Assembly: GCA_000720535.1 (NCBI GenBank)
Contig: JOAZ01000008.1
Location: 310,001-374,000, forward strand
Source: Streptomyces halstedii
Lineage (GTDB): Bacteria; Actinomycetota; Actinomycetes; Streptomycetales; Streptomycetaceae
Length of the DNA stretch: 64,000 bases
Direction of reading: 5' to 3'
Shown here: positions 1-7,682 of the stretch, piece by piece
Position numbering within the stretch: the stretch's first letter is position 1
How the letters are laid out: the number at the start of each line of letters is the position of its first letter
Translations under genes and position numbers: made by a program
Notes under the pieces: model-generated
Told to the model about the DNA's origin: nothing
The model's input: only the letters and a program-made list of their open reading frames with translations
Database searches by the model: none

Positions 1-1
1 C

Positions 2-268
2 TTCCTGTGGACCGCCAACCGCGGACACGACAGCATCTCCGTGCTCACCCTCGACGAGACGGCCGAGAAGCCGGTCCTGGCCGCGTCCGTGGGCTGCGGC
101 GGCCACTGGCCCCGCGACCTCGCCCTGGACCCGACCGGGCAGTGGCTGTACGCGGCCAACGAACGCTCCGGCGACGTCAGCTGGTTCGCCGTGGACGCGG
201 AGACGGGCGTCCCGGCCCACGCCGGTTCGATCGAGGTCCCGGCCGCCTCCTGCGTGGTGTTCGTCTGA
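2..268 (+). CDS. Lactonase-family seven-bladed beta-propeller protein, C-terminal part
   Basis: The window opens inside this gene; 88 C-terminal residues are visible in frame 2. The visible part has the repeat pattern of the YbhE/6-phosphogluconolactonase-like family: a blade ending in WTANRGHDSISV, then PRDLALDPTGQWLYAANERS and SGDVSWFAVD, which is the usual last blade, and a conserved tail (VPAASCVVF). Family members are cytoplasmic or secreted propellers; some hydrolyse 6-phosphogluconolactone but most actinobacterial copies are uncharacterised, so the substrate is not known. The start, any signal peptide and the first blades lie outside the window. A strong hairpin follows the stop codon. 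Confidence 0.85.
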   Translation, partial: FLWTANRGHDSISVLTLDETAEKPVLAASVGCGGHWPRDLALDPTGQWLYAANERSGDVSWFAVDAETGVPAHAGSIEVPAASCVVFV

Positions 269-281
269 CCCGCGACAGGCG

Positions 282-319
282 CGGGCGGCACGTCCGGCCG
301 AGCCGGTCCGTGCCGCCCG
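282..319. terminator. GC-rich hairpin between convergent genes
   Basis: Positions 282-292 and 309-319 form a perfect 11-bp inverted repeat (CGGGCGGCACG / CGTGCCGCCCG). The 16-nt loop contains a further CCGG/CCGG pairing. It lies between two convergent stop codons, so it probably terminates both transcripts. There is no T-run, as is usual in Streptomyces. Confidence 0.7.
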
Positions 320-331
320 GAACGGCGCCCG

Positions 332-1255
332 TCAGTGCGCCGGTGCCCCCTGCGGCGTCGCCGGGGTGATCCCGAGCGCGGTCGCGTAGAGCGAGAGGAC
401 GAGCTTGCCGATGGCGGGGTACGCGCCGAGGGGCTCGGCGGTGGCGCACCCCACCTCCTTGGCGGCGGCCTCCAGCAGGCTCGCGTCGATCTCCGGCCCC
501 ACCAGGTACGGGGCGAGCGCGAGCTGCGCGGCGCCCGCGCCGCGCAACTGCTCGGCGATCGTGGTGACCGAGCCGTCCACGTCCAGGGCGGCGGCCATCA
601 CCGGCACCGCGAGGCGTGCCGCCAGCAGCATGCCGGTGATCCCGGCGGCCTGGACGGCCTCCTCGCCGCCCACCGTGGCCAGCACGATGCCGTCGGCCGC
701 GGTGGCCACGGTGAACAGCCTCGCGCGGTCGGCGCGGGCCAGCCCGGCCTCCGAGAGGCGCACGTGCAGGGCCTCGGCCAGGAGCGGGTGCGGGCCGAGC
801 ACATCGGTCAGCTCGACCTGCGTGCCGCTGTCCATGACGGCCTGCCGTATGCGGCGGACGATGGCGCTGTCCGGCCCCGCGAGGAGCGGCACCACGACGG
901 CCGACGGGCCCTCGGGCGCGGACACGTCACGGCCGGCGGCGACGGCCTGCTCGTAGCGCGCGGTGCGCTCGGCCGAGGTGTGGGTGAGTACGGAGGCGAG
1001 CGCGGGGTGTTCGTCGTCGTCACCGTCGAGATAGCCGATCCGCGCGTGGAGACCGGGCAGCTCGGAACGGGCGATGCTGATCACCTCCTCGGCCAGGCTG
1101 CGCGTGGCCGAGGAGGGGGTACCGGGAACGGCGAGGACGAGCGCCGCCGCGCCCTCGGGTGCGACCACGGGCTCCGGGCGGCGGTGCCGTCCGGACTGGC
1201 GAGGTCGCGGCATTCGTACTGGCAGGCCGGAAGCGGGCCCAGTGGGGGTGCTCAT
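332..1255 (-). CDS. CbiX/sirohydrochlorin-chelatase-like protein, probably catalytically degenerate
   Basis: A 307-residue protein with the two-lobed layout of CbiX-type chelatases. Lobe 1 starts near residue 40 (LVLAVPGTPSSATRSLAEEV) and the second half has the family phrase VLGPHPLLAEAL. CbiX/SirB enzymes insert Co2+ or Fe2+ into sirohydrochlorin, and their first strand normally ends in AHGSRDP with a metal-binding His. Here that place reads AVPGTPSSA, so the His is absent. The equivalent second-lobe strand reads LAPYLVGPEI, also without an obvious ligand. I infer a chelatase-fold protein that may bind tetrapyrrole or metal without the standard chemistry. No sulfite-reductase or cobalamin genes are adjacent. 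The ATG at 1255 is supported by a -10 box only 8 nt upstream (leaderless). Confidence 0.75.
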   Translation of the reverse strand: MSTPTGPASGLPVRMPRPRQSGRHRRPEPVVAPEGAAALVLAVPGTPSSATRSLAEEVISIARSELPGLHARIGYLDGDDDEHPALASVLTHTSAERTARYEQAVAAGRDVSAPEGPSAVVVPLLAGPDSAIVRRIRQAVMDSGTQVELTDVLGPHPLLAEALHVRLSEAGLARADRARLFTVATAADGIVLATVGGEEAVQAAGITGMLLAARLAVPVMAAALDVDGSVTTIAEQLRGAGAAQLALAPYLVGPEIDASLLEAAAKEVGCATAEPLGAYPAIGKLVLSLYATALGITPATPQGAPAH

Positions 1256-1263
1256 GGCGCCGC

Positions 1264-1269
1264 ATGCTA
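1264..1269 (-). promoter_or_regulatory. -10 box TAGCAT for a leaderless start
   Basis: Reading the minus strand, TAGCAT ends 8 nt before the ATG at 1255, and no Shine-Dalgarno sequence lies between. This geometry fits transcription starting at the A of the ATG, a common arrangement in Streptomyces. I saw no good -35 hexamer. Confidence 0.5.
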
Positions 1270-1366
1270 CTGGTTTTGGGTACCTCTCTGTTCGGGAGGG
1301 GGTGGTCAGGCGTCATCTGTCCGTTTATGTCTGTTGCGTTGCTCCGTGGGTGCCCCCGTGGACTCC

Positions 1367-2371
1367 TTACGCCACTTCAGGCAGGAACAACAGGGTCGGA
1401 TGGGGCGGAAGCCGCAATTCCGAACGGGCCAGGGCCCGGCCGATCTCCAGCGAGCCCGCCAGCGGATCCCCCGCCGCCCGCACGACCCGTGCCTGCGGTA
1501 CCTGCCGGGCGAGTTCGGCGCGCAGCGGCACCAGCAGCGGATCGCCCGTCTTGAACAGGCCGCCGGTCAGCGCCACTTCGTAGCTCTCGCCCTTCAGGTC
1601 CGGCGGGCAGGCCGCGGCGGCGGCCTCGGCGATGTGTGCCGCGGCCGCCCGCAGGATGCCCGCCGCGACCTCGTCCCCGGCGGCGCAGGCGGCCACCTCC
1701 GGCGCGAAGGAGGCCAGGACCGCGGGACGGTCCGCGCGCGGGTAGAGCAGGCCGGGAAGTCCGGCCGCCGGGCCGAACACCGCCTCCAGCCGCGCCAGCA
1801 GGGCCGTGGAGCCGCCCCGCCGGCCGTCGTGGGCGCGCAGCGCCGCGTCGAGCCCGGCCCGTCCGATCCAGGCGCCGCCGCCGCTGTCGCCCAGCAGATG
1901 GCCCCAGCCGTCCGCCCGGCGCCACGACGTCAGGTCGGTGCCGAGCGCGATCAGGCCCGTGCCCGCCGCGACCACGGCCCCCGGGCGCTGCCCGAGCGCA
2001 CCGGCGTACGCGGTCACCGCGTCGGCGGCCAGCGCCACGCGGCGTACGCCGAACGCGTCGGCGAGCGCGCCGGGCAACCGGTCCCGCAACCGGGCGCCGA
2101 GCGTCGCCATCCCGGCGGCGCCGACCGCCGCCGCGGCCAGGGTCGCTCCCGGCCCCGCCGCGGTCAGCAACGCGCGGGCCGCGGGGAGGACCTGGGCGAG
2201 CAGATGGTCCGCGTCGATGCCGGAGGGCCCGGTCCGTACGGGTCCGGCGCGGACGACGGTGGAGGCCGCGGGGGTGACCCGCCGGCCGTCGCCCACCGCC
2301 CCGAGCGCCACCCGCATTCCGGAGCCGCCGGAGTCCACCCCGAGGACGAACGCGTCCGGGCCGCCCGTCAT
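1367..2371 (-). CDS. BadF/BadG-type sugar kinase (N-acetylglucosamine kinase-like)
   Basis: A 334-residue ASKHA-fold kinase. Visible signatures are the phosphate-1 loop near the N-terminus (LGVDSGGSGMRVAL), the phosphate-2 loop (VAAGTGLIALG), the domain motif GHLLGDSGGGAWIGRAGLDAAL and a C-terminal adenosine loop (VALTGGLFKTGDPLL). This layout is that of eukaryotic-type GlcNAc kinases and the bacterial BadF/BadG/BcrA/BcrD family. The likely reaction is ATP-dependent phosphorylation of an amino sugar. It stands alone, with no PTS, SIS-domain or deaminase gene beside it, so the substrate is inferred from the family only. The ATG at 2371 has only a weak GGCGG in front. The reading frame stays open upstream through a proline-rich repeat, which leaves the start somewhat uncertain. 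Confidence 0.8.
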   Translation of the reverse strand: MTGGPDAFVLGVDSGGSGMRVALGAVGDGRRVTPAASTVVRAGPVRTGPSGIDADHLLAQVLPAARALLTAAGPGATLAAAAVGAAGMATLGARLRDRLPGALADAFGVRRVALAADAVTAYAGALGQRPGAVVAAGTGLIALGTDLTSWRRADGWGHLLGDSGGGAWIGRAGLDAALRAHDGRRGGSTALLARLEAVFGPAAGLPGLLYPRADRPAVLASFAPEVAACAAGDEVAAGILRAAAAHIAEAAAAACPPDLKGESYEVALTGGLFKTGDPLLVPLRAELARQVPQARVVRAAGDPLAGSLEIGRALARSELRLPPHPTLLFLPEVA

Positions 2372-2522
2372 GTCCGCCGCACGGTGTAGGGGGACCGGGG
2401 CCGGGAGGCGGGAGGAGCCGGGCGCGGACCGGCCCCGGACGTATGTCTGTGCGACCTCATGAACCGGCTCCGGGAGGGAAGGGAGTGGGACGACGACAGG
2501 CACCCTATCCGCGCGCCCGGCC

Positions 2523-2612
2523 GTTGTCCCGGGCGTCGGCCCGGCGGTTGTTCCGGGCGTCGGCCCGCCGGGTGCCGTGGGCTCCGGACCGGGTGCCGTG
2601 GGCCCCGGTCCG
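2523..2612. repeat. Two pairs of imperfect tandem repeats (24 bp x2, 21 bp x2)
   Basis: The 308-nt gap between the kinase start and ung holds a 24-nt unit at 2523-2546 repeated at 2547-2570 (two differences). A 21-nt unit follows at 2571-2591, repeated at 2592-2612 (two differences), and then an echo of the first unit. Both periods are multiples of three. On the minus strand they read as a Pro/Gly/Thr-rich frame (PTPGTTAG, APGPEPTAPG) continuous with the kinase frame. The rest of the gap holds the ung promoter and nothing else I can name. Confidence 0.75.
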
Positions 2613-2665
2613 GGCGTCGGACGGGTCCGGGGACCCTCGTGATCACGTGTGTCCGTGTGGGCCGG

Positions 2666-2671
2666 TAGGGT
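2666..2671 (+). promoter_or_regulatory. -10 box TAGGGT for leaderless ung
   Basis: TAGGGT fits the streptomycete TAnnnT -10 consensus and ends 8 nt before the GTG of ung. No purine-rich ribosome-binding site lies between them, which suggests a leaderless mRNA beginning at the GTG. Confidence 0.5.
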
Positions 2672-2679
2672 GACTCCCT

Positions 2680-3357
2680 GTGGCAGCACGACCGTTGAGT
2701 GAACTTGTCGAGCCCGGCTGGGCCGAGGCGTTGCGTCCCGTGGCCGGGCAGGTCGCGGTGATGGGCGACTTCCTGCGCGCGGAGATCGCGGCGGGCCGTA
2801 CGTACCTGCCGGCCGGGCAGAACGTACTCCGCGCCTTCCAGCAGCCCTTCGACCAGGTGCGTGTCCTGATCGTGGGCCAGGACCCCTATCCCACACCGGG
2901 GATGGCCATCGGCCTCAGTTTCGCGGTGGCGCCCGACGTGCAACGGCTGCCGGGCAGCCTGGAGAACATCTTCCGGGAGCTGCATTCCGACCTCGGTCTC
3001 CCGCGCCCCTCCAACGGCGACCTGACGCCGTGGACCCGGCAGGGGGTGCTGCTGCTCAACCGGGCGCTGACCACGGCCCCCCGCAAGCCCGCGGCACACC
3101 GGGGCAAGGGCTGGGAGGAAGTGACGGAGCAGGCCATCCGTGCCCTGGTCGCGCGAGGCACCCCCCTGGTGTCCATCCTGTGGGGGCGCGACGCCCGTAA
3201 CCTCCGGCCCCTGCTCGGCGACCTGCCGGCGGTCGAGTCCGCCCATCCGTCCCCGAGGTCCGCGGACCTCGGCTTCTTCGGGTCCCGCCCCTTCAGCCGG
3301 ACCAACGAGTACCTGGTCCGCGCCGGGGCGCAGCCGGTGGACTGGTCGCTGCCCTAG
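2680..3357 (+). CDS. ung: Uracil-DNA glycosylase, family 1
   Basis: This 225-residue enzyme excises uracil from DNA as the first step of base-excision repair. The water-activating loop is [16 protein letters not shown] (around residues 66-81), where Asp is the catalytic base and actinobacteria carry Pro instead of the GQDPYH histidine. The uracil-binding strand is LLLNRALT, and the C-terminal minor-groove loop is [18 protein letters not shown]. The usual HPSPLS has Leu at the DNA-intercalating position, and here it is Arg. The catalytic His of HPSP is kept, so the enzyme is probably active. Length is normal. The start is the GTG that follows a -10 box by 8 nt. Streptomyces often have two Ung paralogues, and this may be the more divergent one. 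Confidence 0.95.
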   Translation: MAARPLSELVEPGWAEALRPVAGQVAVMGDFLRAEIAAGRTYLPAGQNVLRAFQQPFDQVRVLIVGQDPYPTPGMAIGLSFAVAPDVQRLPGSLENIFRELHSDLGLPRPSNGDLTPWTRQGVLLLNRALTTAPRKPAAHRGKGWEEVTEQAIRALVARGTPLVSILWGRDARNLRPLLGDLPAVESAHPSPRSADLGFFGSRPFSRTNEYLVRAGAQPVDWSLP

Positions 3358-3455
3358 GCGCCGTGGCCCGGAGCGTGTTCCGGGCCGGGGCGGGCCGCCA
3401 TGTTCCGGCTGACACGATGAACGCGCGTGACGGGCAAGCGAGTCGGGAATCCTGA

Positions 3456-4145
3456 GTGACGGGGGCGGCGAAGGCCGCGTCGACGGCGAGGGGGCTGCTC
3501 ATGGCGACGGGCCGACGTCTGTGGAGGGCGCTGAGCGAGCCGGGATCCTGGACCCCGCGTCGGCCCCGGCCGGTGGGGGCGCTCCTCGGACTGGGCGGAG
3601 GGCTCCTGGTCACTGGCAGCGGCGTCCTGGCCGATCTCCTGCAGAACGCGCCCTCCCTCTACCTGCTCAGCCTCGGAGTGCCCCTCGTGGCCGTCCTGCT
3701 GGGGCTGCCGCTGCTGCTCGGCGTGTCCCGCGAGAGGCATCTGGCCGGACTGCTCCTGCTCGTGATCTTCCTGATCGTCATGGTCCCGTACGGCTTCCGC
3801 GGCGCCGTCCTCGACCGGCGCGGGGAGCGTGTACGGGCCACGGTCACCGAGGTGAGGCAGGGGAGGGACGGGCGGACCGGGGGTGCCACGTACACCTGCG
3901 AGGTCCTGGACGAGCGGGGGCGTTCCTCGTGGCTCCGGGGCAGCGAGCGGTGCGGCCCGGGGACCCGTCCCGGCGACCGTCACGAGATCCTGCGCGACCC
4001 CGGCGACCTGGTGGGCGCGTCGACGTCCGACCCGTTGATCAGTTTCCCGGTCTTGGTGGCGTACACCTGCGGGGCGCTGCTCCTGATGGCCGTGATCGGG
4101 GCTCAGGCCATGGACCGGTCGGCCGCCGGATCTCGGAAGGCATGA
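3456..4145 (+). CDS. Uncharacterised membrane protein with three hydrophobic segments and one extramembrane domain
   Basis: I do not recognise a family. The 229 residues hold a basic N-terminal 40, then hydrophobic stretches at roughly 42-60, 66-84 and 93-112. A soluble domain of about 80 residues follows (RVRATVTEVRQGRDG... TYTCEVLDERG... RPGDRHEILRDPGDLVG), and a last hydrophobic segment lies near 198-218. The soluble part resembles the small beta-rich domains between two membrane helices in DUF3592-type proteins (an R-A-T-V-x-E stretch, then 'Y-x-V-D'-like strands, then 'G-x-x-V-x-V-x-Y-D-P'). That similarity is by eye only. The GTG start at 3456 gives the only sensible membrane topology; a GTG-free alternative begins at the ATG 3501. 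Confidence 0.6.
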   Translation: MTGAAKAASTARGLLMATGRRLWRALSEPGSWTPRRPRPVGALLGLGGGLLVTGSGVLADLLQNAPSLYLLSLGVPLVAVLLGLPLLLGVSRERHLAGLLLLVIFLIVMVPYGFRGAVLDRRGERVRATVTEVRQGRDGRTGGATYTCEVLDERGRSSWLRGSERCGPGTRPGDRHEILRDPGDLVGASTSDPLISFPVLVAYTCGALLLMAVIGAQAMDRSAAGSRKA

Positions 4146-4182
4146 GCCGGAACCGGCCGGGCCGTCCGGCCTGAGCGCGCGA

Positions 4183-4209
4183 GGTGCCCCGGGCCGTGCC
4201 CGGGGCACC
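4183..4209. terminator. Bidirectional hairpin terminator
   Basis: GGTGCCCCGGGC and GCCCGGGGCACC form a perfect 12-bp stem with a CGT loop. It sits between the convergent ends of the membrane-protein gene and the LacI gene. Confidence 0.8.
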
Positions 4210-4223
4210 GCCGACGGCGCTGG

Positions 4224-5288
4224 TCAGTCCGTGGCGGCCGGCGGGGCGGTGCTGCTGCGGACCACCAGGCTGGTCGCCAGGTCCACCCGGGTGGTCGCGG
4301 GCTGCCGGCCCCGGCCGAGGTCGAGCACGAGACGGGCGGCGGTCTCCGCCATCTCGATGAGCGGCTGACGCACCGTGGTGAGCGGCGGGCCGACCCAGCG
4401 GGTGACCGGCAGGTCGTCGAAGCCGACCACGCTGAGGTCCTCCGGGATGCGCAGGCCCAGCTCGCGGGCCGCCTCGTAGACGCCGAGCGCCTGGAGGTCG
4501 TTGCCCGCGAAGACGGCGGTGGGCGGCTCCGGCAGGCGCAGCAGCTCCAGCGCCGCGCGGTAGCCGTCCTCGTGGTTGAACTCGCCCTCGCGGACCAGCT
4601 CGGAGTCCATCGGCAGGCCGGAGGTCTCCAGCGCGGCGCGGTATCCGTCCAGCCGGGCGCGGCTGCACATCATCCGGGCCGGACCGCCGATCACCCCGAT
4701 GCGCCGGTGTCCCAGTCCCGTCAGATGGCGGGTGGCGGCCAGTCCGCCCTGCCAGTTGGCGGCTCCGACGGAGGGGATGTCGTCCCCCGGGTCCCCGGCC
4801 GGATCGACCACGACGAACGGGATGGCGCGGCTGTTCAGCTGGGCGCGCTGGGCGGCGTCGAGGTCCGACAGCACCAGGATCACACCGGCCGGGCGGCGGG
4901 CCAGGACGCCGTCCACCCACGTCTGGCCCGGGGTGAGACGGCCGGCGCTCTCCGAGAGCACCAGGCTCAGCCCCTCCTCCCGGGCGACGTTCTCGACGCC
5001 CCGTACGACCTCCATCGCCCAGGCGCTGTCCAGCTCGTGGAAGACCAGGTCGATGAGCTGGGACTGCTGGGAGGCGCCGCGGCGGCGGCGGTAACCGTGC
5101 CGGAGCAGCAGTTCCTCCACCTTCGTACGCGTGCCGGGGGCGACGTCGGCGCGGCCGTTCAGCACCTTCGAAACTGTCGGAGCCGAAACTCCGGCCGCTC
5201 GGGCGATCTCCGCCAGCGTGGCGGTGCTCTCCGACGACCCGCCGACGGACGCCTTCTCCTGTGGGGGCTGGACCTTTGCAGGGCTCAT
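4224..5288 (-). CDS. LacI-family repressor of the glucuronoxylan locus
   Basis: A 354-residue repressor. The helix-turn-helix occupies residues 24-45 (TLAEIARAAGVSAPTVSKVL) and is followed by the hinge and a periplasmic-binding-protein-like effector domain from about residue 75 (IDLVFHELDSAWAMEVVRGV ... VIGGPARMMCSRARLDGY ... SVVGFDDLPVTRWVGPPLTTV). It is divergent from the ABC-transporter operon with 150 nt between. CGAAAC-type half sites lie in that gap, and a perfect CGAAA-C-TTTCG stands before the second operon at 11.08 kb. Actinobacterial LacI regulators of xylo-oligosaccharide uptake (BxlR/XlnR type) are known to use such sites, so I infer that it represses both units and is released by a xylan-derived sugar. 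The ATG at 5288 places the helix-turn-helix at a normal distance after a 23-residue tail. Confidence 0.9.
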   Translation of the reverse strand: MSPAKVQPPQEKASVGGSSESTATLAEIARAAGVSAPTVSKVLNGRADVAPGTRTKVEELLLRHGYRRRRGASQQSQLIDLVFHELDSAWAMEVVRGVENVAREEGLSLVLSESAGRLTPGQTWVDGVLARRPAGVILVLSDLDAAQRAQLNSRAIPFVVVDPAGDPGDDIPSVGAANWQGGLAATRHLTGLGHRRIGVIGGPARMMCSRARLDGYRAALETSGLPMDSELVREGEFNHEDGYRAALELLRLPEPPTAVFAGNDLQALGVYEAARELGLRIPEDLSVVGFDDLPVTRWVGPPLTTVRQPLIEMAETAARLVLDLGRGRQPATTRVDLATSLVVRSSTAPPAATD

Positions 5289-5360
5289 GCACGAATCGTA
5301 GCCGCACATCCCGTCGCACAGGTGCCGGGGCAAGGATCGTAAATCCTTGGTCCTACCCTC

Positions 5361-5389
5361 TTGACGGGCTCGAAACACGACCGTACGGT
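5361..5389 (+). promoter_or_regulatory. Vegetative-type promoter of the ABC-transporter operon
   Basis: TTGACG (5361-5366) and TACGGT (5384-5389) are separated by exactly 17 nt, close to the HrdB/sigma-70 consensus. A CGAAAC half site lies inside the spacer (from 5371). An inverted repeat CAAGGA / TCCTTG at 5331-5336 and 5344-5349 lies just upstream. Confidence 0.65.
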
Positions 5390-5395
5390 TCCGGC

Positions 5396-5425
5396 AACAT
5401 TCGAGAGGCACACCGAAACATTCGA
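5396..5425 (+). promoter_or_regulatory. Putative LacI operator: AACATTCGA direct repeat with CGAA-N3-TTCG palindrome
   Basis: AACATTCGA occurs at 5396-5404 and again at 5417-5425, 21 nt apart (two helical turns). The second copy is part of CGAAACATTCG (5414-5424), which differs in one base from the perfect CGAAA-C-TTTCG at 11084-11094. The position between the -10 box and the start codon suits a repressor site. Confidence 0.55.
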
Positions 5426-5438
5426 CAGAGGTGCGGTC

Positions 5439-6746
5439 ATGCGGTCGGGGATTTTCAGTCAGGGCACACGTACGACGAGATGGGCCGCCACCGCCGCGGC
5501 GATGGCGATGACGGGCCTGCTGGCCGGCTGCGGCTCCGGGGACGGTGGATCGGACGGCGGAACCCTCACCGCCTATGTCTACGGTGACGACGCGGTCAAG
5601 GTTCAGCAGGCCGCGGTCGATTCCTTCAACAAGACGTCCGACGTCAAGATAAAGCTGGTCCCGGTTCCCGGCACCGACTACGTCAACAAGCTCCGCAGCG
5701 CCATGGGTTCGCCCAACGCCCCGGACATCTTCTACAACTGGGGCGCGGGCTCCATCAAGCCGTACGTGGACGCCGGGCAGGTCGCCGACCTGACCTCCGC
5801 GGTCAACGACGACGCCACGCTGAAGGACGGCTTCATCCCCTCGATCATGACGGCCGGCGGCCTCGACGGGAAGATCTACGGGGTCCCGATGCGCGGGATG
5901 CAGCCGGTGATGCTCTTCTACAACAAGTCCCTCTTCGCCCAGCACAAGCTGGAGCCCCCCACGACCTGGGAGGACCTCCAGAAGGCCATCACCACCTTCA
6001 AGGACGCCGGCATCACGCCCTTCGCCCTCGGCGGCGCCGAGAAGTGGCCCGAGCTGATGTGGATGGAGTACCTCCTGGACCGGATCGGCGGCCCCGAGGT
6101 CTTCCGGAAGATCCAGGACGGCGACACCGACGGCTGGGGCGACCCGGCGGTCCTCAAGACGGCCCAGACGGTTAAGGAGCTGATCGACGACGGCGCCTTC
6201 GGCAAGAACTTCAACTCGGTCGACTACGCCAGCGGCGCGGCACCGACGCTGCTCAGCAAGGGCAAGGCGGCCATGCACCTGATGGGCTCGTGGGAGTACT
6301 CCACCCAGCTCGGCAAGGCCCCGGAGTTCGCCGAGAAGGACCTCGGCTGGACCACCTTCCCGACGGTGGCCGGCGGGGTGGGCGACGCGGCGAACATCGT
6401 CGGCAACCCGACCAACTACTGGTCCGTCAACTCCCGCACCAAGCACAAGGACGCCGCGATCGAGTTCCTGAAGGCGATGGCCTCGGAGACCTACGCGCAG
6501 GACCTCGTCGACAACGGGGACGTCCCCACCACGTCCAACGCGGCCTCGATGCTGAGCGGTTCGCCCAACCCGCAGTTCGCCACCGACCAGTACCAGATGG
6601 TCGAGAAGGCCCCGAGCTTCACCCTCTCGTGGGACCAGGCCCTTGAGTCGAAGTACGCCACCCCGCTGCTCACCGAGATCAGCAAGCTGTTCGCCGGCAA
6701 GACGAGTCCGGAACAGTTCGTCGAAGCGATGAAGGCCGCCAAGTAG
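5439..6746 (+). CDS. Sugar ABC transporter substrate-binding lipoprotein
   Basis: A 435-residue extracellular solute-binding protein of family 1 that captures an oligosaccharide at the outer face of the membrane. The signal peptide has Arg residues (RTTR at 11-14), a hydrophobic core and the lipobox LLAG/C31, so the mature protein is a lipoprotein. The family phrases are all present ([63 protein letters not shown]). It is the first gene of a tight operon, two bases before the next start. Gene order and the downstream GH3 enzyme suggest xylobiose, xylo-oligosaccharides or aldouronic acids as ligands, which is inference. The ATG at 5439 was chosen over upstream in-frame starts because it begins the signal peptide and follows the promoter and operator. 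Confidence 0.93.
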   Translation: MRSGIFSQGTRTTRWAATAAAMAMTGLLAGCGSGDGGSDGGTLTAYVYGDDAVKVQQAAVDSFNKTSDVKIKLVPVPGTDYVNKLRSAMGSPNAPDIFYNWGAGSIKPYVDAGQVADLTSAVNDDATLKDGFIPSIMTAGGLDGKIYGVPMRGMQPVMLFYNKSLFAQHKLEPPTTWEDLQKAITTFKDAGITPFALGGAEKWPELMWMEYLLDRIGGPEVFRKIQDGDTDGWGDPAVLKTAQTVKELIDDGAFGKNFNSVDYASGAAPTLLSKGKAAMHLMGSWEYSTQLGKAPEFAEKDLGWTTFPTVAGGVGDAANIVGNPTNYWSVNSRTKHKDAAIEFLKAMASETYAQDLVDNGDVPTTSNAASMLSGSPNPQFATDQYQMVEKAPSFTLSWDQALESKYATPLLTEISKLFAGKTSPEQFVEAMKAAK

Positions 6747-6748
6747 AC

Positions 6749-7678
6749 ATGTCCGACCACACTCCGGCGGCGAAGACACGCGGAGACCGGAAGGCGGCCG
6801 TCGGCAACGTCGGCCGCCCGCCGGTCGGCTGGGCCGTGCCCGGCATCGTCTTCTTCGTCGTCTTCGCGATCGTCCCGCTGGGGATCGCCGTCTACCTCTC
6901 GTTCTGCGACTGGGACGGGCTCAACTCCCCGACCATGACCGGCCTCGACAACTGGACCAGGCTGTTCAAGGACTCCGAGTTCGGCCAGGCCGCCTGGCTG
7001 AGCCTCCTGCTCACCACGATCAGCTGGGTCTTCCAGACACCGGTGGCCCTGCTGCTGGGCGTCTGGGCGGCGGGCCGCCAGCGCAGCCGGGCCGTCCTGT
7101 CGGCGATCTTCTTCATCCCGCTGCTGCTCTCCACCACCGCCATCGCCATGCTCTTCCGCGCCCTCCTGGACCCGAACTTCGGCGTCATCAAGTCGATCGG
7201 CCCCTGGATCGGTGTCGACCCCAACGTCATGGGGTCCTCCACCGGCGCGCTGCTCGTCGTGGCCTTCGTCGGCGGCTGGCAGTTCATGCCCTTCCACACC
7301 CTGATCTACCAGGGCGGCGCCCGGCAGATCCCGGACGTCCTCTACCAGGCCGCCGCCATCGACGGGGCCGGCATGGTGCGGCAGTTCTTCCACATCACCC
7401 TGCCGCAGCTGCGGCACACGATGACGACCTCCTCGGTCCTGATGATCGTCGGCTCGCTGACCTACTTCGACACCGTACTCATCATGACCAGGGGCGGCCC
7501 CGGCACGGACACCACGATCCTGCCCTACCTGATGTACCGGACGGGCTTCCAGACCTACGACCTCGGCTACGCGGCGGCCATCGCCACCGCGCTCGTCATC
7601 GTGGCCACCGGTATCTCGCTGCTCATGGTCCGCCTCACCGGCTTCGGCTCGATGCGGTCCACCCGGGAAGGTATGTGA
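6749..7678 (+). CDS. Sugar ABC transporter permease, MalF/UgpA type
   Basis: 309 residues with six predicted membrane helices, beginning near residue 28 (VGWAVPGIVFFVVFAIVPLG). The cytoplasmic EAA loop that contacts the ATPase is visible as YQAAAIDGAGMVRQFFHITL followed by PQL. It forms the translocation channel together with the next gene. The start lies two bases after the stop of the binding-protein gene, so the two are translationally coupled. No ATPase gene exists in this cluster. Streptomycetes usually energise such importers with a shared MsiK-type ATPase encoded elsewhere. Confidence 0.93.
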   Translation: MSDHTPAAKTRGDRKAAVGNVGRPPVGWAVPGIVFFVVFAIVPLGIAVYLSFCDWDGLNSPTMTGLDNWTRLFKDSEFGQAAWLSLLLTTISWVFQTPVALLLGVWAAGRQRSRAVLSAIFFIPLLLSTTAIAMLFRALLDPNFGVIKSIGPWIGVDPNVMGSSTGALLVVAFVGGWQFMPFHTLIYQGGARQIPDVLYQAAAIDGAGMVRQFFHITLPQLRHTMTTSSVLMIVGSLTYFDTVLIMTRGGPGTDTTILPYLMYRTGFQTYDLGYAAAIATALVIVATGISLLMVRLTGFGSMRSTREGM

Positions 7679-7682
7679 CGCC

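Noticed and set aside
335-2389. Long plus-strand open frame opposite two minus-strand genes
   Set aside because: Arg/Gly-rich composition and no family pattern; such antisense frames are expected from the third-position GC bias. The minus-strand genes have clear motifs.
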